Source of the DNA: Deltaproteobacteria bacterium
GTDB taxonomy: Bacteria; Desulfobacterota; Desulfobacteria; Desulfobacterales; JAUVKB01
Direction of reading: 5' to 3'
NCBI GenBank assembly: GCA_030596405.1
Contig: JAUVKB010000008.1
Location: 1-23,389, forward strand
DNA: 23,389 nucleotides
Notes under the pieces: generated by a model
What the model saw: only the letters and a program-made list of their open reading frames with translations
Told to the model about the DNA's origin: nothing
Databases searched by the model: none
Translations under genes and position numbers: made by a program
In this document: positions 16,540-23,389 of the stretch, piece after piece
How positions within the stretch are numbered: the stretch's first letter is position 1
Layout of the letters: the number at the start of each line of letters is the position of its first letter

Positions 16540-16597
16540 ATAATGTTCTGCTACACCCAATAAAAGGTTATTACCTTTTATTGGGCAGTAACATTAT
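16540..16597. terminator. Bidirectional hairpin between convergent genes
   Basis: The core is a perfect 12-bp stem CCCAATAAAAGG (16556-16567) / CCTTTTATTGGG (16574-16585) with a 6-base loop. Outer arms ATAATGTT (16540-16547) and AACATTAT (16590-16597) extend it. It lies between the exported-protein gene and the acyl-CoA dehydrogenase gene, which converge. Confidence 0.7.
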
Positions 16598-16653
16598 GAC
16601 AGGCATAAAGACAGCTTTAAAACAAGTGGAATGAGTTTGCTCTAAAGCGATCA

Positions 16654-17802
16654 TCAGGCCCCTATATGCCTTGAGATAACAAGACGCTGAATCTCTGAAG
16701 TTCCTTCTCCGATTTCCAAAAGTTTCTGGTCCCTGTAAAATCTTTCTACATCATACTCTTTCATCAGCCCGTATCCTCCAAAAAGCTGAACAGCATGGTT
16801 GGCGCACATGTGCATAACTTCAGAACAACGCAATTTCGCCATAGCAGCTATCTTTCCAAAATCTTTTTCGTTGTCTCTCAACCAGCAAGCCTTGTAAAGA
16901 AGGAGTCGCGCGCACTCAATTTCAACGGCCATATCTGCCAGCTTAAAAGCGTTTACCTGAAATTTAGATATGGGCTTGCCGAACTGTTCCCTCTCGTTGC
17001 TATATTTAATTGCCATATCAAAACAGCCCTGAGCACCCCCAAGCCCCATGGCTCCTATTGAGAGACGGCCTCCGTCCAATGTCTCCATCATCTGATAAAA
17101 GCCGTTGCCTCTTGGCCCTAAAAGATTTTCCTTTGGAACCCTGCAATCTTTAAAATAAAGCTCGCCGGTATTGGAACCCCGCCACATCATCTTTCCGTGC
17201 ATCTCCTTTGCCGTAAACCCCGGAGTGCCTTTTTCAACAATTATGCAGGAAAGCTCCGGGCGGCCGTCACCTCGTGTGCCTGTCCGGCACAATACCGTCA
17301 CACCGGAAGTGATTTCAGAAGCGGCATTGGTAATAAAGATTTTGCTTCCGTTTATCACCCACTCGTCGCCGTCTAACTCAGCGGTTGTTTTAGCATTGCC
17401 GGCGTCTGAACCCGCGTTGGCTTCGGTCAAACCAAAGCCCCAGAGCGCTTCACCGCTGCAAAGTTTAGGAAGGTACTTTTTCTTCTGCTCTTCATTGCCG
17501 TAATAGTAGAGCGGCCCTATCCCTAAAGAATTTTCAGCCGCAATCGTAGCTGCATGAGAACCGTCTATTCTGGCCACCTCTTCAGTGGCGATAACATATG
17601 ATACATAGTCCATGCCCTGTCCACCATACTCTGGCGAGACAAACACCCCGAAGAGGCCGAGATCAGCCATCTTTTGCATTGTTTCAAGAGAAAACTCCTC
17701 TTTTTCATCCAGTTCTCTCGCAACCGGCTTAATATCGGTTTCAGCAAAGTCACGCACCGAATCACGCAACATCTCTTGTTCCATGGTAAGATTGAAATCC
17801 AT
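16654..17802 (-). CDS. Acyl-CoA dehydrogenase
   Basis: 382 residues, standard for this FAD enzyme family. The start at 17802 (MDFNLTMEQEML) is chosen because AAAAGGGGG lies before it; an upstream in-frame ATG at 17832 would place that site inside the gene. Signatures: GFGLTEANAGSDAG (122-135), QLFGGYGLMKEYDVERFYRDQK (339-360) and the FAD/active-site tail LLEIGEGTSEIQR. The catalytic base is Glu366 in IGEGT, as in short/medium-chain acyl-CoA dehydrogenases. Isovaleryl-CoA dehydrogenases instead have Gly/Ala there and a Glu in the helix around residue 244, which here is GGR. It passes electrons to ETF, encoded divergently at 18251. Context suggests a branched or short-chain acyl-CoA substrate, but the residue pattern fits butyryl-CoA-type enzymes better. 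Confidence 0.92.
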   Translation of the reverse strand: MDFNLTMEQEMLRDSVRDFAETDIKPVARELDEKEEFSLETMQKMADLGLFGVFVSPEYGGQGMDYVSYVIATEEVARIDGSHAATIAAENSLGIGPLYYYGNEEQKKKYLPKLCSGEALWGFGLTEANAGSDAGNAKTTAELDGDEWVINGSKIFITNAASEITSGVTVLCRTGTRGDGRPELSCIIVEKGTPGFTAKEMHGKMMWRGSNTGELYFKDCRVPKENLLGPRGNGFYQMMETLDGGRLSIGAMGLGGAQGCFDMAIKYSNEREQFGKPISKFQVNAFKLADMAVEIECARLLLYKACWLRDNEKDFGKIAAMAKLRCSEVMHMCANHAVQLFGGYGLMKEYDVERFYRDQKLLEIGEGTSEIQRLVISRHIGA

Positions 17803-17872
17803 AAAAATACCCCCTTTTTTTAGTGTCGCCATTTGGTTTCAGATTATAACAATACCTATGTTTCTATTAATA

Positions 17873-17937
17873 TTTTGTTTAAAAATTATATGAATTTATA
17901 TTTTTGTTTAAAAAAAATAAAAAATTATATGAATTTA
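17873..17937. repeat. AT-rich direct repeat in the dehydrogenase/ETF divergent region
   Basis: TTTTGTTT followed by an A-run and ATTATATGAATTTA occurs twice (17873-17898 and 17902-17937); the second copy has a longer A-run. The 448-base intergenic region 17803-18250 holds this repeat, a TATAAT-like -10 for the dehydrogenase gene (17848-17843, minus strand), the etf promoter and the etf leader. I see no coding frame in it. Confidence 0.5.
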
Positions 17938-18070
17938 ATTCAAGTTTATTTAACCCTTCATATAATATATAAATAGCATAAAATAAAATAATGTCAATTA
18001 CAAAGGCCAAACTCGTCTTTTTACGGAATCGTTTTTCTTATGGAACTTTTTTAAACTCGGATGCAAATAC

Positions 18071-18100
18071 TTGACAAATAGATATAATTTTCTGTATTAT
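18071..18100 (+). promoter_or_regulatory. Promoter of the etf operon
   Basis: Consensus -35 TTGACA (18071-18076), 18-base spacer and -10 TATTAT (18095-18100). Transcription would start about 140 bases before etfB. Confidence 0.6.
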
Positions 18101-18126
18101 CACTACGTAAACATAAATAACGTATT

Positions 18127-18210
18127 GTTGCGGCGCGTTGCGCTGCGGCAACCAAACGCCCGATCTGACGAATTTGCCCGGCCAAGCAGCTTTGCCGTTA
18201 CCCGGCGCAA
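18127..18210 (+). promoter_or_regulatory. GC-rich structured leader before etfB
   Basis: Abruptly GC-rich DNA after an AT-rich stretch. It holds two imperfect inverted repeats: GTTGCGGCGCG...CGCTGCGGCAAC (18127-18152) and TTGCCCGG...CCGGCGCAA (18174-18210). It could be a regulatory leader or a degenerate intergenic repeat element. No known riboswitch was recognised. Confidence 0.4.
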
Positions 18211-18250
18211 ACTATCAGTTCAGTTCGGCATTATATGAAAGGAGTGTGAC

Positions 18251-19039
18251 ATGGAAGTTGCCGTTCTTGTCAAACAGGTGCCGGACACTGAGTCGCTGCT
18301 TCAGCTTGCAGGAGATGGTGTGTCCATAAAAACAGACGCCATAAAATGGGTTATGAACCCTTACGATGAATTTGCAGTGGAAGAAGCATTGCGAATCAGA
18401 GAAGCTCATGGCGGTACGGTTACCATTTTATCAGTGGGATCAAAAAAAACCGTAAAAACAGTGCAAACCGCATTGGCAATGGGGGCAGACAGGGCTGTGC
18501 TTATAGATGATCCTCTTGCCGAGGGCGGCGACGCCCTTGCAACGGCAAAGATTTTATCTGCCGCGCTGAAAGATATCCCCTACGACCTGATTATTGCGGG
18601 TCAGCGCGCTGTAGACGATGATAATTATCAGGTTGGTTCAGCCGTTGCGGAACTTTTGGGCATTCCCCAGATTTCACAGGTAATTGAGGAAAACATTTTA
18701 GATGGAAAAATTAAATGCAAAAAAGTTTTAGAAGGGCTCACAGAGGTGGTTGAAGCTGCGTTGCCCCTTCTGTTTACCACTCAGCGTGGACTTAACGAAC
18801 CACGATATGTGAAACTGCCTGAAATCATGAAAGCCAAGAAGAAACCATTGGACGTTAAGACCCTGGCTGATATCGGTGTTGAGCCGGGAACCGTTGGCGC
18901 CGCCAGCAACAGGGTCAAGATTACCGCGATGAAGCTTCCGCCTGAAAGAGATGCTGTAAAAATGATCGATGGTGATTCCGTCCAGGCAAAAGCAGCAAGT
19001 CTTGTTAAAATTCTTCATGAGGAGGCCAAGATTCTATAA
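18251..19039 (+). CDS. etfB: Electron transfer flavoprotein beta subunit
   Basis: 262 residues, normal EtfB length. It opens with VAVLVKQVPDTES, the nucleotide-binding-fold start of the family, followed by WVMNPYDEFAVEEALRIRE. The block LIIAGQRAVDDDNYQVGSAVAELLG and the signature VEAALPLLFTTQRGLNEPRY(V)KLPEIMKAKKKP are intact. EtfB binds AMP (or FAD in bifurcating forms) and forms the soluble heterodimer that takes electrons from acyl-CoA dehydrogenases. GGAG precedes the ATG. First gene of etfB-etfA-ETF-QO. With ETF:quinone oxidoreductase alongside, this is more likely the non-bifurcating, quinone-linked type. Confidence 0.95.
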   Translation: MEVAVLVKQVPDTESLLQLAGDGVSIKTDAIKWVMNPYDEFAVEEALRIREAHGGTVTILSVGSKKTVKTVQTALAMGADRAVLIDDPLAEGGDALATAKILSAALKDIPYDLIIAGQRAVDDDNYQVGSAVAELLGIPQISQVIEENILDGKIKCKKVLEGLTEVVEAALPLLFTTQRGLNEPRYVKLPEIMKAKKKPLDVKTLADIGVEPGTVGAASNRVKITAMKLPPERDAVKMIDGDSVQAKAASLVKILHEEAKIL

Positions 19040-19110
19040 GGTCAATAAAATAAAAGAGTTTTATTTGGCGAATAAACCAAAAGAGATGTTGGATATAAGA
19101 GGAGATAAAA

Positions 19111-20079
19111 ATGGGACAAGGTGTGTTTGTTATTGCGGAACAACGGGATGGAGCCTTTCGTAAGGTAACTTACGAGGCTGTTAGCGAGGGACGCCGTCTT
19201 GCTGATGGCCTGAACTCAGACTTGACAGCTGCGGTTTTAGGATCAGATGTTGAAAAAATTGCAGGGGAGCTCGGAAAATATGGGGCAGACACTATTTTAG
19301 CGGTTGATGATCCCGCACTGTCTGATTATTCAACTGACGGTTATACAAATGTTTTGTCGGATATAATTAAAGCCCATGACCCGAAGCTCGTGATTCTCGG
19401 GGCTTCCATGCAGGGTAAAGACCTGGCGGCACGGCTGGCGGCACGGCTCGACACCGGCGTGGTCATGGAATGTATCGGCATCAAAATCGACAATGGAAAA
19501 TTGGTGTATACGAGGCCGATGTTCGGCGGAAAAATCATAGCCGACGTGGAACTGTCAGGCACCCCCCCCATTGCGGCGATCCGTCCCAATGTTATGCCGA
19601 TTGTCGAAGCGCCCAAGTCCGGAGTTGTTGATAAACCGGTTGTTCAGGCCGGAGAAATTAAAACATCCGTGGTTGAAAGAATAAAGGACGAGGGTGACAA
19701 GATAGAGTTAACCGAAGCAGATGTAGTCGTGTCAGGTGGTCACGGCACAAATGGCGATTTTGCCCTTATTGAGGAGCTGGCAGCCCTGCTCAACGGCGCA
19801 GTGGGCGCTTCGCGATTCGCAGTTGATGAAGGATGGCGCAGTCACGGTGACCAGGTGGGACAAACCGGAAAAATTGTATCGCCGAATTTATACATAGCAT
19901 GCGGAATTTCCGGCGCCATACAACATGTTGCAGGCATGTCGACGTCCAAAAATATTGTGGCTGTAAATAAGGATTCGGAGGCTCCAATTTTTTCAAAGTC
20001 CGACTATGGAATCGTCGGTGACCTGTTTGAGGTCGTCCCTGCTATTATTGAAGAAATAAAAAAAATAAATAATATTTAG
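19111..20079 (+). CDS. etfA: Electron transfer flavoprotein alpha subunit
   Basis: 322 residues. N-terminal domain opens with GVFVIAEQRDGAFRKVTYEAVSEGRRLAD; the C-terminal FAD domain carries VGQTGKIVSPNLYIACGISG, AIQHVAGMSTSKNIVAVNKD and APIFSKSDYGIVGDLFEVVP, the EtfA signature. It binds the FAD that shuttles electrons from acyl-CoA dehydrogenases to ETF:quinone oxidoreductase. No N-terminal ferredoxin extension is present, unlike some clostridial forms. Strong AGGAGAT before the ATG, 71 bases after etfB, and 11 bases before the next start, so co-transcribed. Confidence 0.95.
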   Translation: MGQGVFVIAEQRDGAFRKVTYEAVSEGRRLADGLNSDLTAAVLGSDVEKIAGELGKYGADTILAVDDPALSDYSTDGYTNVLSDIIKAHDPKLVILGASMQGKDLAARLAARLDTGVVMECIGIKIDNGKLVYTRPMFGGKIIADVELSGTPPIAAIRPNVMPIVEAPKSGVVDKPVVQAGEIKTSVVERIKDEGDKIELTEADVVVSGGHGTNGDFALIEELAALLNGAVGASRFAVDEGWRSHGDQVGQTGKIVSPNLYIACGISGAIQHVAGMSTSKNIVAVNKDSEAPIFSKSDYGIVGDLFEVVPAIIEEIKKINNI

Positions 20080-20090
20080 GAATAGAGCAA

Positions 20091-21758
20091 ATGAATGAGT
20101 CAAGAGAAGAAATGGAGTTTGACGTCCTTTTTGTTGGGGGCGGGCCGGCGAATTTAGCCAGCGCTATTCATCTGGTGAACCTTGCCGGAAAAAAGGGGAA
20201 AGAGATCGAAGTATGCCTTATAGAAAAAGGAGATACAATAGGCTCTCATTCCTTGAGCGGAGCTATTCTTGATCCGCTGGCTTTAAAGGAGTTGATTCCC
20301 AATTATCTCGAAAAAGGATGCCCGGTGGAAGAGACCGAGTGCAAAGATGAATTTTATTTTTTGACCCGGAAAAAAAATATTACTGTGCCGTTCACTCCAA
20401 AATATATGCACAATCATGGATGCTTTATTATAAGCCTTTCCAAATTCACCAGATGGCTGGGAGAATTGGCCGAAGAGCTTGGAATAAATATTTTTCCGGG
20501 ATTTCCAGGGACTAAGGTTTTGTACGATTCAGGCAAAAGCCGCATATTGGGCGTCCGCACCGGAGACAAGGGTGTGGACAAAAACGGCAATAAAAAACCA
20601 AACTACGAACCTGGAATCGATCTTCTCGCCAGGGCAACCGTATTCGGGGAAGGCCCCAAGGGGAGCCTTATACGGGATATAGGCCAAAAAATGGGGATTT
20701 TTTCCGGCAAAATGCCCCAGGTTTTTGAGACAGCCATCAAAGAAGTGATCGAACTTCCCGAAACAAGCGCTTTCCTGTCATCCGACACTACGGTAGTGCA
20801 TACCTTTGGTTATCCACTGGGGCTGGACACAAAGGGTGGAGGATTTATATACAAGATGAAGGATAATATGATTTCAATAGGGCTTGTTGTGGGACTCGAT
20901 TACGAGGACCCTCTCCTTGAACCGTATAACGCATTTATACAGTTCAAGAGACATCCCTTTATTGCTGAAATCATTGAGGGCGGGAAGGTGTTGCAACAGG
21001 GCGCAAAGACCCTTTCCGCCGGGGGATATTACACCATGCCTCAACTTGCTGTGGATGGAGCCCTCTTTGTGGGCGACAGCGCTTCCATGCTGAACATTCA
21101 GCGATTAAAGGGGGTACATACCGCCATGAAATCCGGTATGCTGGCGGCAGAAGCTATAATCACGGCATTGGAACAAAACGATTTTACACAAAAAACCTTG
21201 CAGGTTTATGAATCGGACGTCAAAAAAAGCTGGATCAATGACGAACTTTATGAGGCTCGCAATTTTAGCCAGGCTCTCAGCAAAAAAGGCGCGCTCAAGC
21301 TTATACACCTTGGCGCTCAGTATATTACCGGTGGGAGAGGTATAAAGGACCCGTTATCTATAGAAGCGGATAGCTCTACCCTGAAAAAACTTGCAAAAAA
21401 GAAGGCCCCTGAGGGTTCAGAGCCATCTGCCCAGGATTTTGACGGCAAACTCTATGTTGACAAGTTGACAGGTGTATTTCTTTCAGGGACACAGCACGAG
21501 GAGGATCAACCTTGCCACATTATAGTGAATGATATGGATATTTGTGTAACCAAGTGTTTTGAACTCTACCGCAATCCTTGTACCCGCTTCTGTCCCGGAG
21601 ATGTTTATGAAATAGAAGGGGAGGATTCAGGGAAAATACGTTTGAAACTGAATCCCTCCAATTGTCTTCATTGCAAAACGTGTGAGATAAAAGACCCGTT
21701 CAACAATATCACATGGACATGCCCCGAAGGAGGAGGCCCCAATTATTCTATAGTCTAA
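20091..21758 (+). CDS. Electron transfer flavoprotein:quinone oxidoreductase
   Basis: 555 residues, matching the mature eukaryotic and bacterial ETF-QO. It moves electrons from reduced ETF to the membrane (mena)quinone pool through FAD and one [4Fe-4S] cluster, as a monotopic membrane protein. FAD motif: DVLFVGGGPANLASA (11-25), with Asn21 where Gly is usual. The second FAD-contact block is FVGDSASMLNIQRLKGVHTAMKSG. Cluster cysteines at the C-terminus: Cys501 (RFCPGDVYE), Cys525, Cys528 and Cys531 (NCLHCKTCEIKDP), then ITWTCPEGGGP. It directly follows etfA, so acyl-CoA dehydrogenase electrons enter respiration, in keeping with sulfate or another anaerobic acceptor. Confidence 0.94.
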   Translation: MNESREEMEFDVLFVGGGPANLASAIHLVNLAGKKGKEIEVCLIEKGDTIGSHSLSGAILDPLALKELIPNYLEKGCPVEETECKDEFYFLTRKKNITVPFTPKYMHNHGCFIISLSKFTRWLGELAEELGINIFPGFPGTKVLYDSGKSRILGVRTGDKGVDKNGNKKPNYEPGIDLLARATVFGEGPKGSLIRDIGQKMGIFSGKMPQVFETAIKEVIELPETSAFLSSDTTVVHTFGYPLGLDTKGGGFIYKMKDNMISIGLVVGLDYEDPLLEPYNAFIQFKRHPFIAEIIEGGKVLQQGAKTLSAGGYYTMPQLAVDGALFVGDSASMLNIQRLKGVHTAMKSGMLAAEAIITALEQNDFTQKTLQVYESDVKKSWINDELYEARNFSQALSKKGALKLIHLGAQYITGGRGIKDPLSIEADSSTLKKLAKKKAPEGSEPSAQDFDGKLYVDKLTGVFLSGTQHEEDQPCHIIVNDMDICVTKCFELYRNPCTRFCPGDVYEIEGEDSGKIRLKLNPSNCLHCKTCEIKDPFNNITWTCPEGGGPNYSIV

Positions 21759-21844
21759 TGTGATGGCCACGTAACAACTTGAATCAGGCGTTTGTGTGCG
21801 GCTTCTGATACTTTGTACCCTTGTTCAATTACCAGTTTAACAGC

Positions 21845-21862
21845 ATTAATTTTAAAATTAAT
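21845..21862. promoter_or_regulatory. Perfect 18-bp palindrome upstream of metF
   Basis: ATTAATTTTAAAATTAAT, perfectly symmetric, ends just before the metF Shine-Dalgarno (AAGGAG). It might be an operator or a weak RNA stem. Being only A and T, it could also be chance. Confidence 0.3.
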
Positions 21863-21874
21863 GAAGGAGAAAAT

Positions 21875-22759
21875 ATGCGAGTAACAGATTTATTAAAAGA
21901 AAAAAAAGAAAGACCTGTAATCTCTTTTGAATTTTCCAGGGCAAAGACTGAAAAGGCCGCTTTGAATCTTGACAAAGCCCTTGATAATCTTGCACAGGCC
22001 GAACCTGATTATGTATCGGTGACTTTTGGCGCAGGCGGCTCGACCCGTGAAGGCTCTTTTCAGCTTGTGGAGAAACTTAAAAATGAGAAAAAATTCAACG
22101 TGGTGGCATATATTGCCGGTGTTGGTTTAAAGCCTGATGATTTAACCTCTGTTCTGGACAGGTTTAAAAACCTTGGGATTGAGACGATCTTTGTCATACG
22201 CGGTGATGAACCAATGGGGGATGCAGAATTTAAACCACATCCTGATGCGAAAAAGTATGCTTCAGAGCTGCTTGCCTTTATCCGTGAGAAGTATGACTTT
22301 TGTCTAGGTGCGGCCGGTTATCCTGAAGGGCATCTTGAAGCGGAAAGCAAAGAAAAGGATATTGAATATCTTAAACTGAAACAGGAAACCGGGGCTGAAT
22401 ATATTGTTGCGCAATACTTTTACAATAATCAATTTTTTTATGATTATGTTGATCGTTGCAGGGCCGCCGGAATAACTGTGCCGATAATACCCGGTATTAT
22501 GCCGATTTATACGGTTAAAATGACAGAAGCCCTGGCAAAAGTCTGCGGAACAATGATTCCGGATGAGGTGAGCCAGGGACTGGCAAAGATAGCTTTAGAC
22601 GATAAGGAGGCTATATTGCAATTTGGGATTGATTTTGCCACACGGCAATGCAGAGATTTGCTCAAGCATGGTGTGCAGGGGCTTCATTTTTATACAATGA
22701 ACCGTGCTAAATCTGTAATTAGTATTTTAAATACGCTTAAAAGCGAGGGACTTTTATAA
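21875..22759 (+). CDS. metF: 5,10-methylenetetrahydrofolate reductase
   Basis: 294 residues from ATG 21875, where AAGGAG gives the right spacing and the family's N-terminus MRVTDLLKEKKERPVISFEF begins. An upstream in-frame ATG at 21821 would add 18 unlikely residues. TIM-barrel FAD enzyme: DYVSVTFGAGGSTREG (57-72), FVIRGDEP, LGAAGYPEGH, AQYFYNNQFFYDYVDRCRAAGI, VPIIPGIMPI and GLHFYTMNRAKSV are all present. It reduces methylene-THF to methyl-THF for methionine synthesis, or acts in the methyl branch of the Wood-Ljungdahl pathway in sulfate reducers. No MetV or methyltransferase partner is adjacent. It follows the etf operon by 116 bases. Confidence 0.93.
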   Translation: MRVTDLLKEKKERPVISFEFSRAKTEKAALNLDKALDNLAQAEPDYVSVTFGAGGSTREGSFQLVEKLKNEKKFNVVAYIAGVGLKPDDLTSVLDRFKNLGIETIFVIRGDEPMGDAEFKPHPDAKKYASELLAFIREKYDFCLGAAGYPEGHLEAESKEKDIEYLKLKQETGAEYIVAQYFYNNQFFYDYVDRCRAAGITVPIIPGIMPIYTVKMTEALAKVCGTMIPDEVSQGLAKIALDDKEAILQFGIDFATRQCRDLLKHGVQGLHFYTMNRAKSVISILNTLKSEGLL

Positions 22760-22836
22760 ATTTTTTTAGCTTTTCAATAAGTTTGTGTAATCGTCACATG
22801 AATCCATTGGGAGGCAATTAAAGCCCTTGGGTTTTA

Positions 22837-22860
22837 TACCTCGCCGCTTGCGGCGGGGTA
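22837..22860. terminator. GC-rich hairpin between convergent metF and CBS genes
   Basis: TACCTCGCCGC-TT-GCGGCGGGGTA: an 11-bp stem with one G-T pair and a 2-base loop. Placed between the metF stop and the CBS-protein stop, it probably serves as a shared terminator, though T-runs are short on both sides. Confidence 0.55.
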
Positions 22861-22877
22861 GTTTGTAAAGACAATAT

Positions 22878-23291
22878 CTAAAGTAAAGTATATTTGTTTA
22901 AACGAGACATGCCGGTTTTCAAAATTTTTTGATTGTAGGCTAAAATTAAATCATTTTTTTTTAGAGCCCCGACTACTTTTTTAGAATTCTTCACATCGAC
23001 CACTGGAAGGGTGGAAATCTGTTTCCCTTCAAAAATTTCAAAGGCGGTGGCCAGATTATCATCTTGAGTGATGCAGTAAATATTTTTTGTCATAATGTCT
23101 GCCGCGACAATCAATTCATTTAACTCTTCTATTTCCGGCAGACAATTTTTAAGGTCCCCCATACTGAGCATTCCCACAAGCTCATCTTTGTCATTTATAA
23201 CCAGGAAATGTGGGTAGCGGCTATCACTGGTATTTAAAACAATATCTCTCAAATGAGCGCTTTCCTTTAAAGATTCATATTCAGTGTCCAT
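22878..23291 (-). CDS. Tandem CBS-domain protein, start doubtful
   Basis: 137 residues forming two CBS domains (about 1-60 and 64-125), which usually bind adenine nucleotides and control a partner protein. Seen: PHFLVINDKDELVGMLSMGDLK, then AADIMTKNIYCITQDDNLATAFEIF and QISTLPVVD. The ATG at 23291 is the only usable start before an in-frame TGA 36 bases upstream, and its only Shine-Dalgarno-like GGGGGA is about 15 bases away. The preceding in-frame residues, ending HEIDY before M, look like the true start of CBS domain 1. The gene may therefore be the tail of a longer protein (for example a CBS-ended channel) broken by a stop or frameshift, or may use a non-standard start. Rest lies beyond the window edge. 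Confidence 0.65.
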   Translation of the reverse strand: MDTEYESLKESAHLRDIVLNTSDSRYPHFLVINDKDELVGMLSMGDLKNCLPEIEELNELIVAADIMTKNIYCITQDDNLATAFEIFEGKQISTLPVVDVKNSKKVVGALKKNDLILAYNQKILKTGMSRLNKYTLL

Positions 23292-23389
23292 ATAATCTAT
23301 TTCATGTCCCCCGATGATCCTGTAATATCAAAGGGATGGTTCCAGCATAACTCTGTGGCATAAAGGAGAAGAAAACGGAAACCCACAGC

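Noticed and set aside
1..23389. CRISPR arrays, tRNA or rRNA genes, prophage genes
   Set aside because: No regularly spaced repeats, tRNA-like cloverleaf ends, rRNA blocks or phage structural genes were recognised while reading both strands.

Overview
The window looks like a piece of an anaerobic, fatty-acid-oxidising Desulfobacterota (deltaproteobacterial) chromosome. This rests on gene content: a glycyl radical enzyme, an electron-transfer flavoprotein with its quinone oxidoreductase, a class I iron-sulfur fumarase, MetF and a branched-chain acyl-CoA carboxylase module. No 16S or other taxonomic marker is present, so the assignment is an inference.

Left block (1-10739), all on the minus strand. 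Read in transcription order: a cold-shock protein with its own promoter, long leader and terminator (10893-10477); a 42-codon remnant of the ThiC C-terminus (10468-10340); a class I fumarase (10160-8556); a dead IS200-type transposase lying between fumarase and malate dehydrogenase, on the opposite strand (8001-8430); a malate/lactate dehydrogenase family protein (7852-6698); a GAF-GAF-ATPase sensor protein with a degenerate phosphoacceptor box (6611-4866); a possible 55-residue small protein (4831-4664); a lone receiver-domain protein (4674-4192); a very AT-rich acetoacetyl-CoA synthetase (4062-2113); and a glycyl radical enzyme (2030 to the left edge) that is open at the boundary.

Middle block (10894-15828), plus strand. 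A FocA/NirC-type channel of foreign appearance comes first. It is followed by three closely spaced genes: enoyl-CoA hydratase, 3-methylcrotonyl-CoA-carboxylase-type carboxyltransferase and an HMG-CoA-lyase-like protein, closed by a strong hairpin. Next is a promoter-driven exported protein with an Sti1-like tail (16015-16530), convergent with an acyl-CoA dehydrogenase (17802-16654). That gene is divergent from etfB-etfA-ETF:quinone oxidoreductase (18251-21758), which is followed by metF and by a convergent CBS-domain gene at the right edge.

Taken together, acyl-CoA dehydrogenase, ETF/ETF-QO, carboxyltransferase, hydratase, HMG-CoA-lyase-like protein and acetoacetyl-CoA synthetase could form the leucine/isovalerate degradation route: isovaleryl-CoA to 3-methylcrotonyl-CoA to 3-methylglutaconyl-CoA to HMG-CoA to acetyl-CoA plus acetoacetate, with acetoacetate re-activated to its CoA ester. 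Two points complicate this. The biotin-carrying subunit is not in the window. Both the lyase-like protein and the dehydrogenase depart from the textbook active-site residues for this route, so the true substrates may differ. Fumarase, malate dehydrogenase and MetF fit acetyl-CoA oxidation by the TCA or Wood-Ljungdahl routes.
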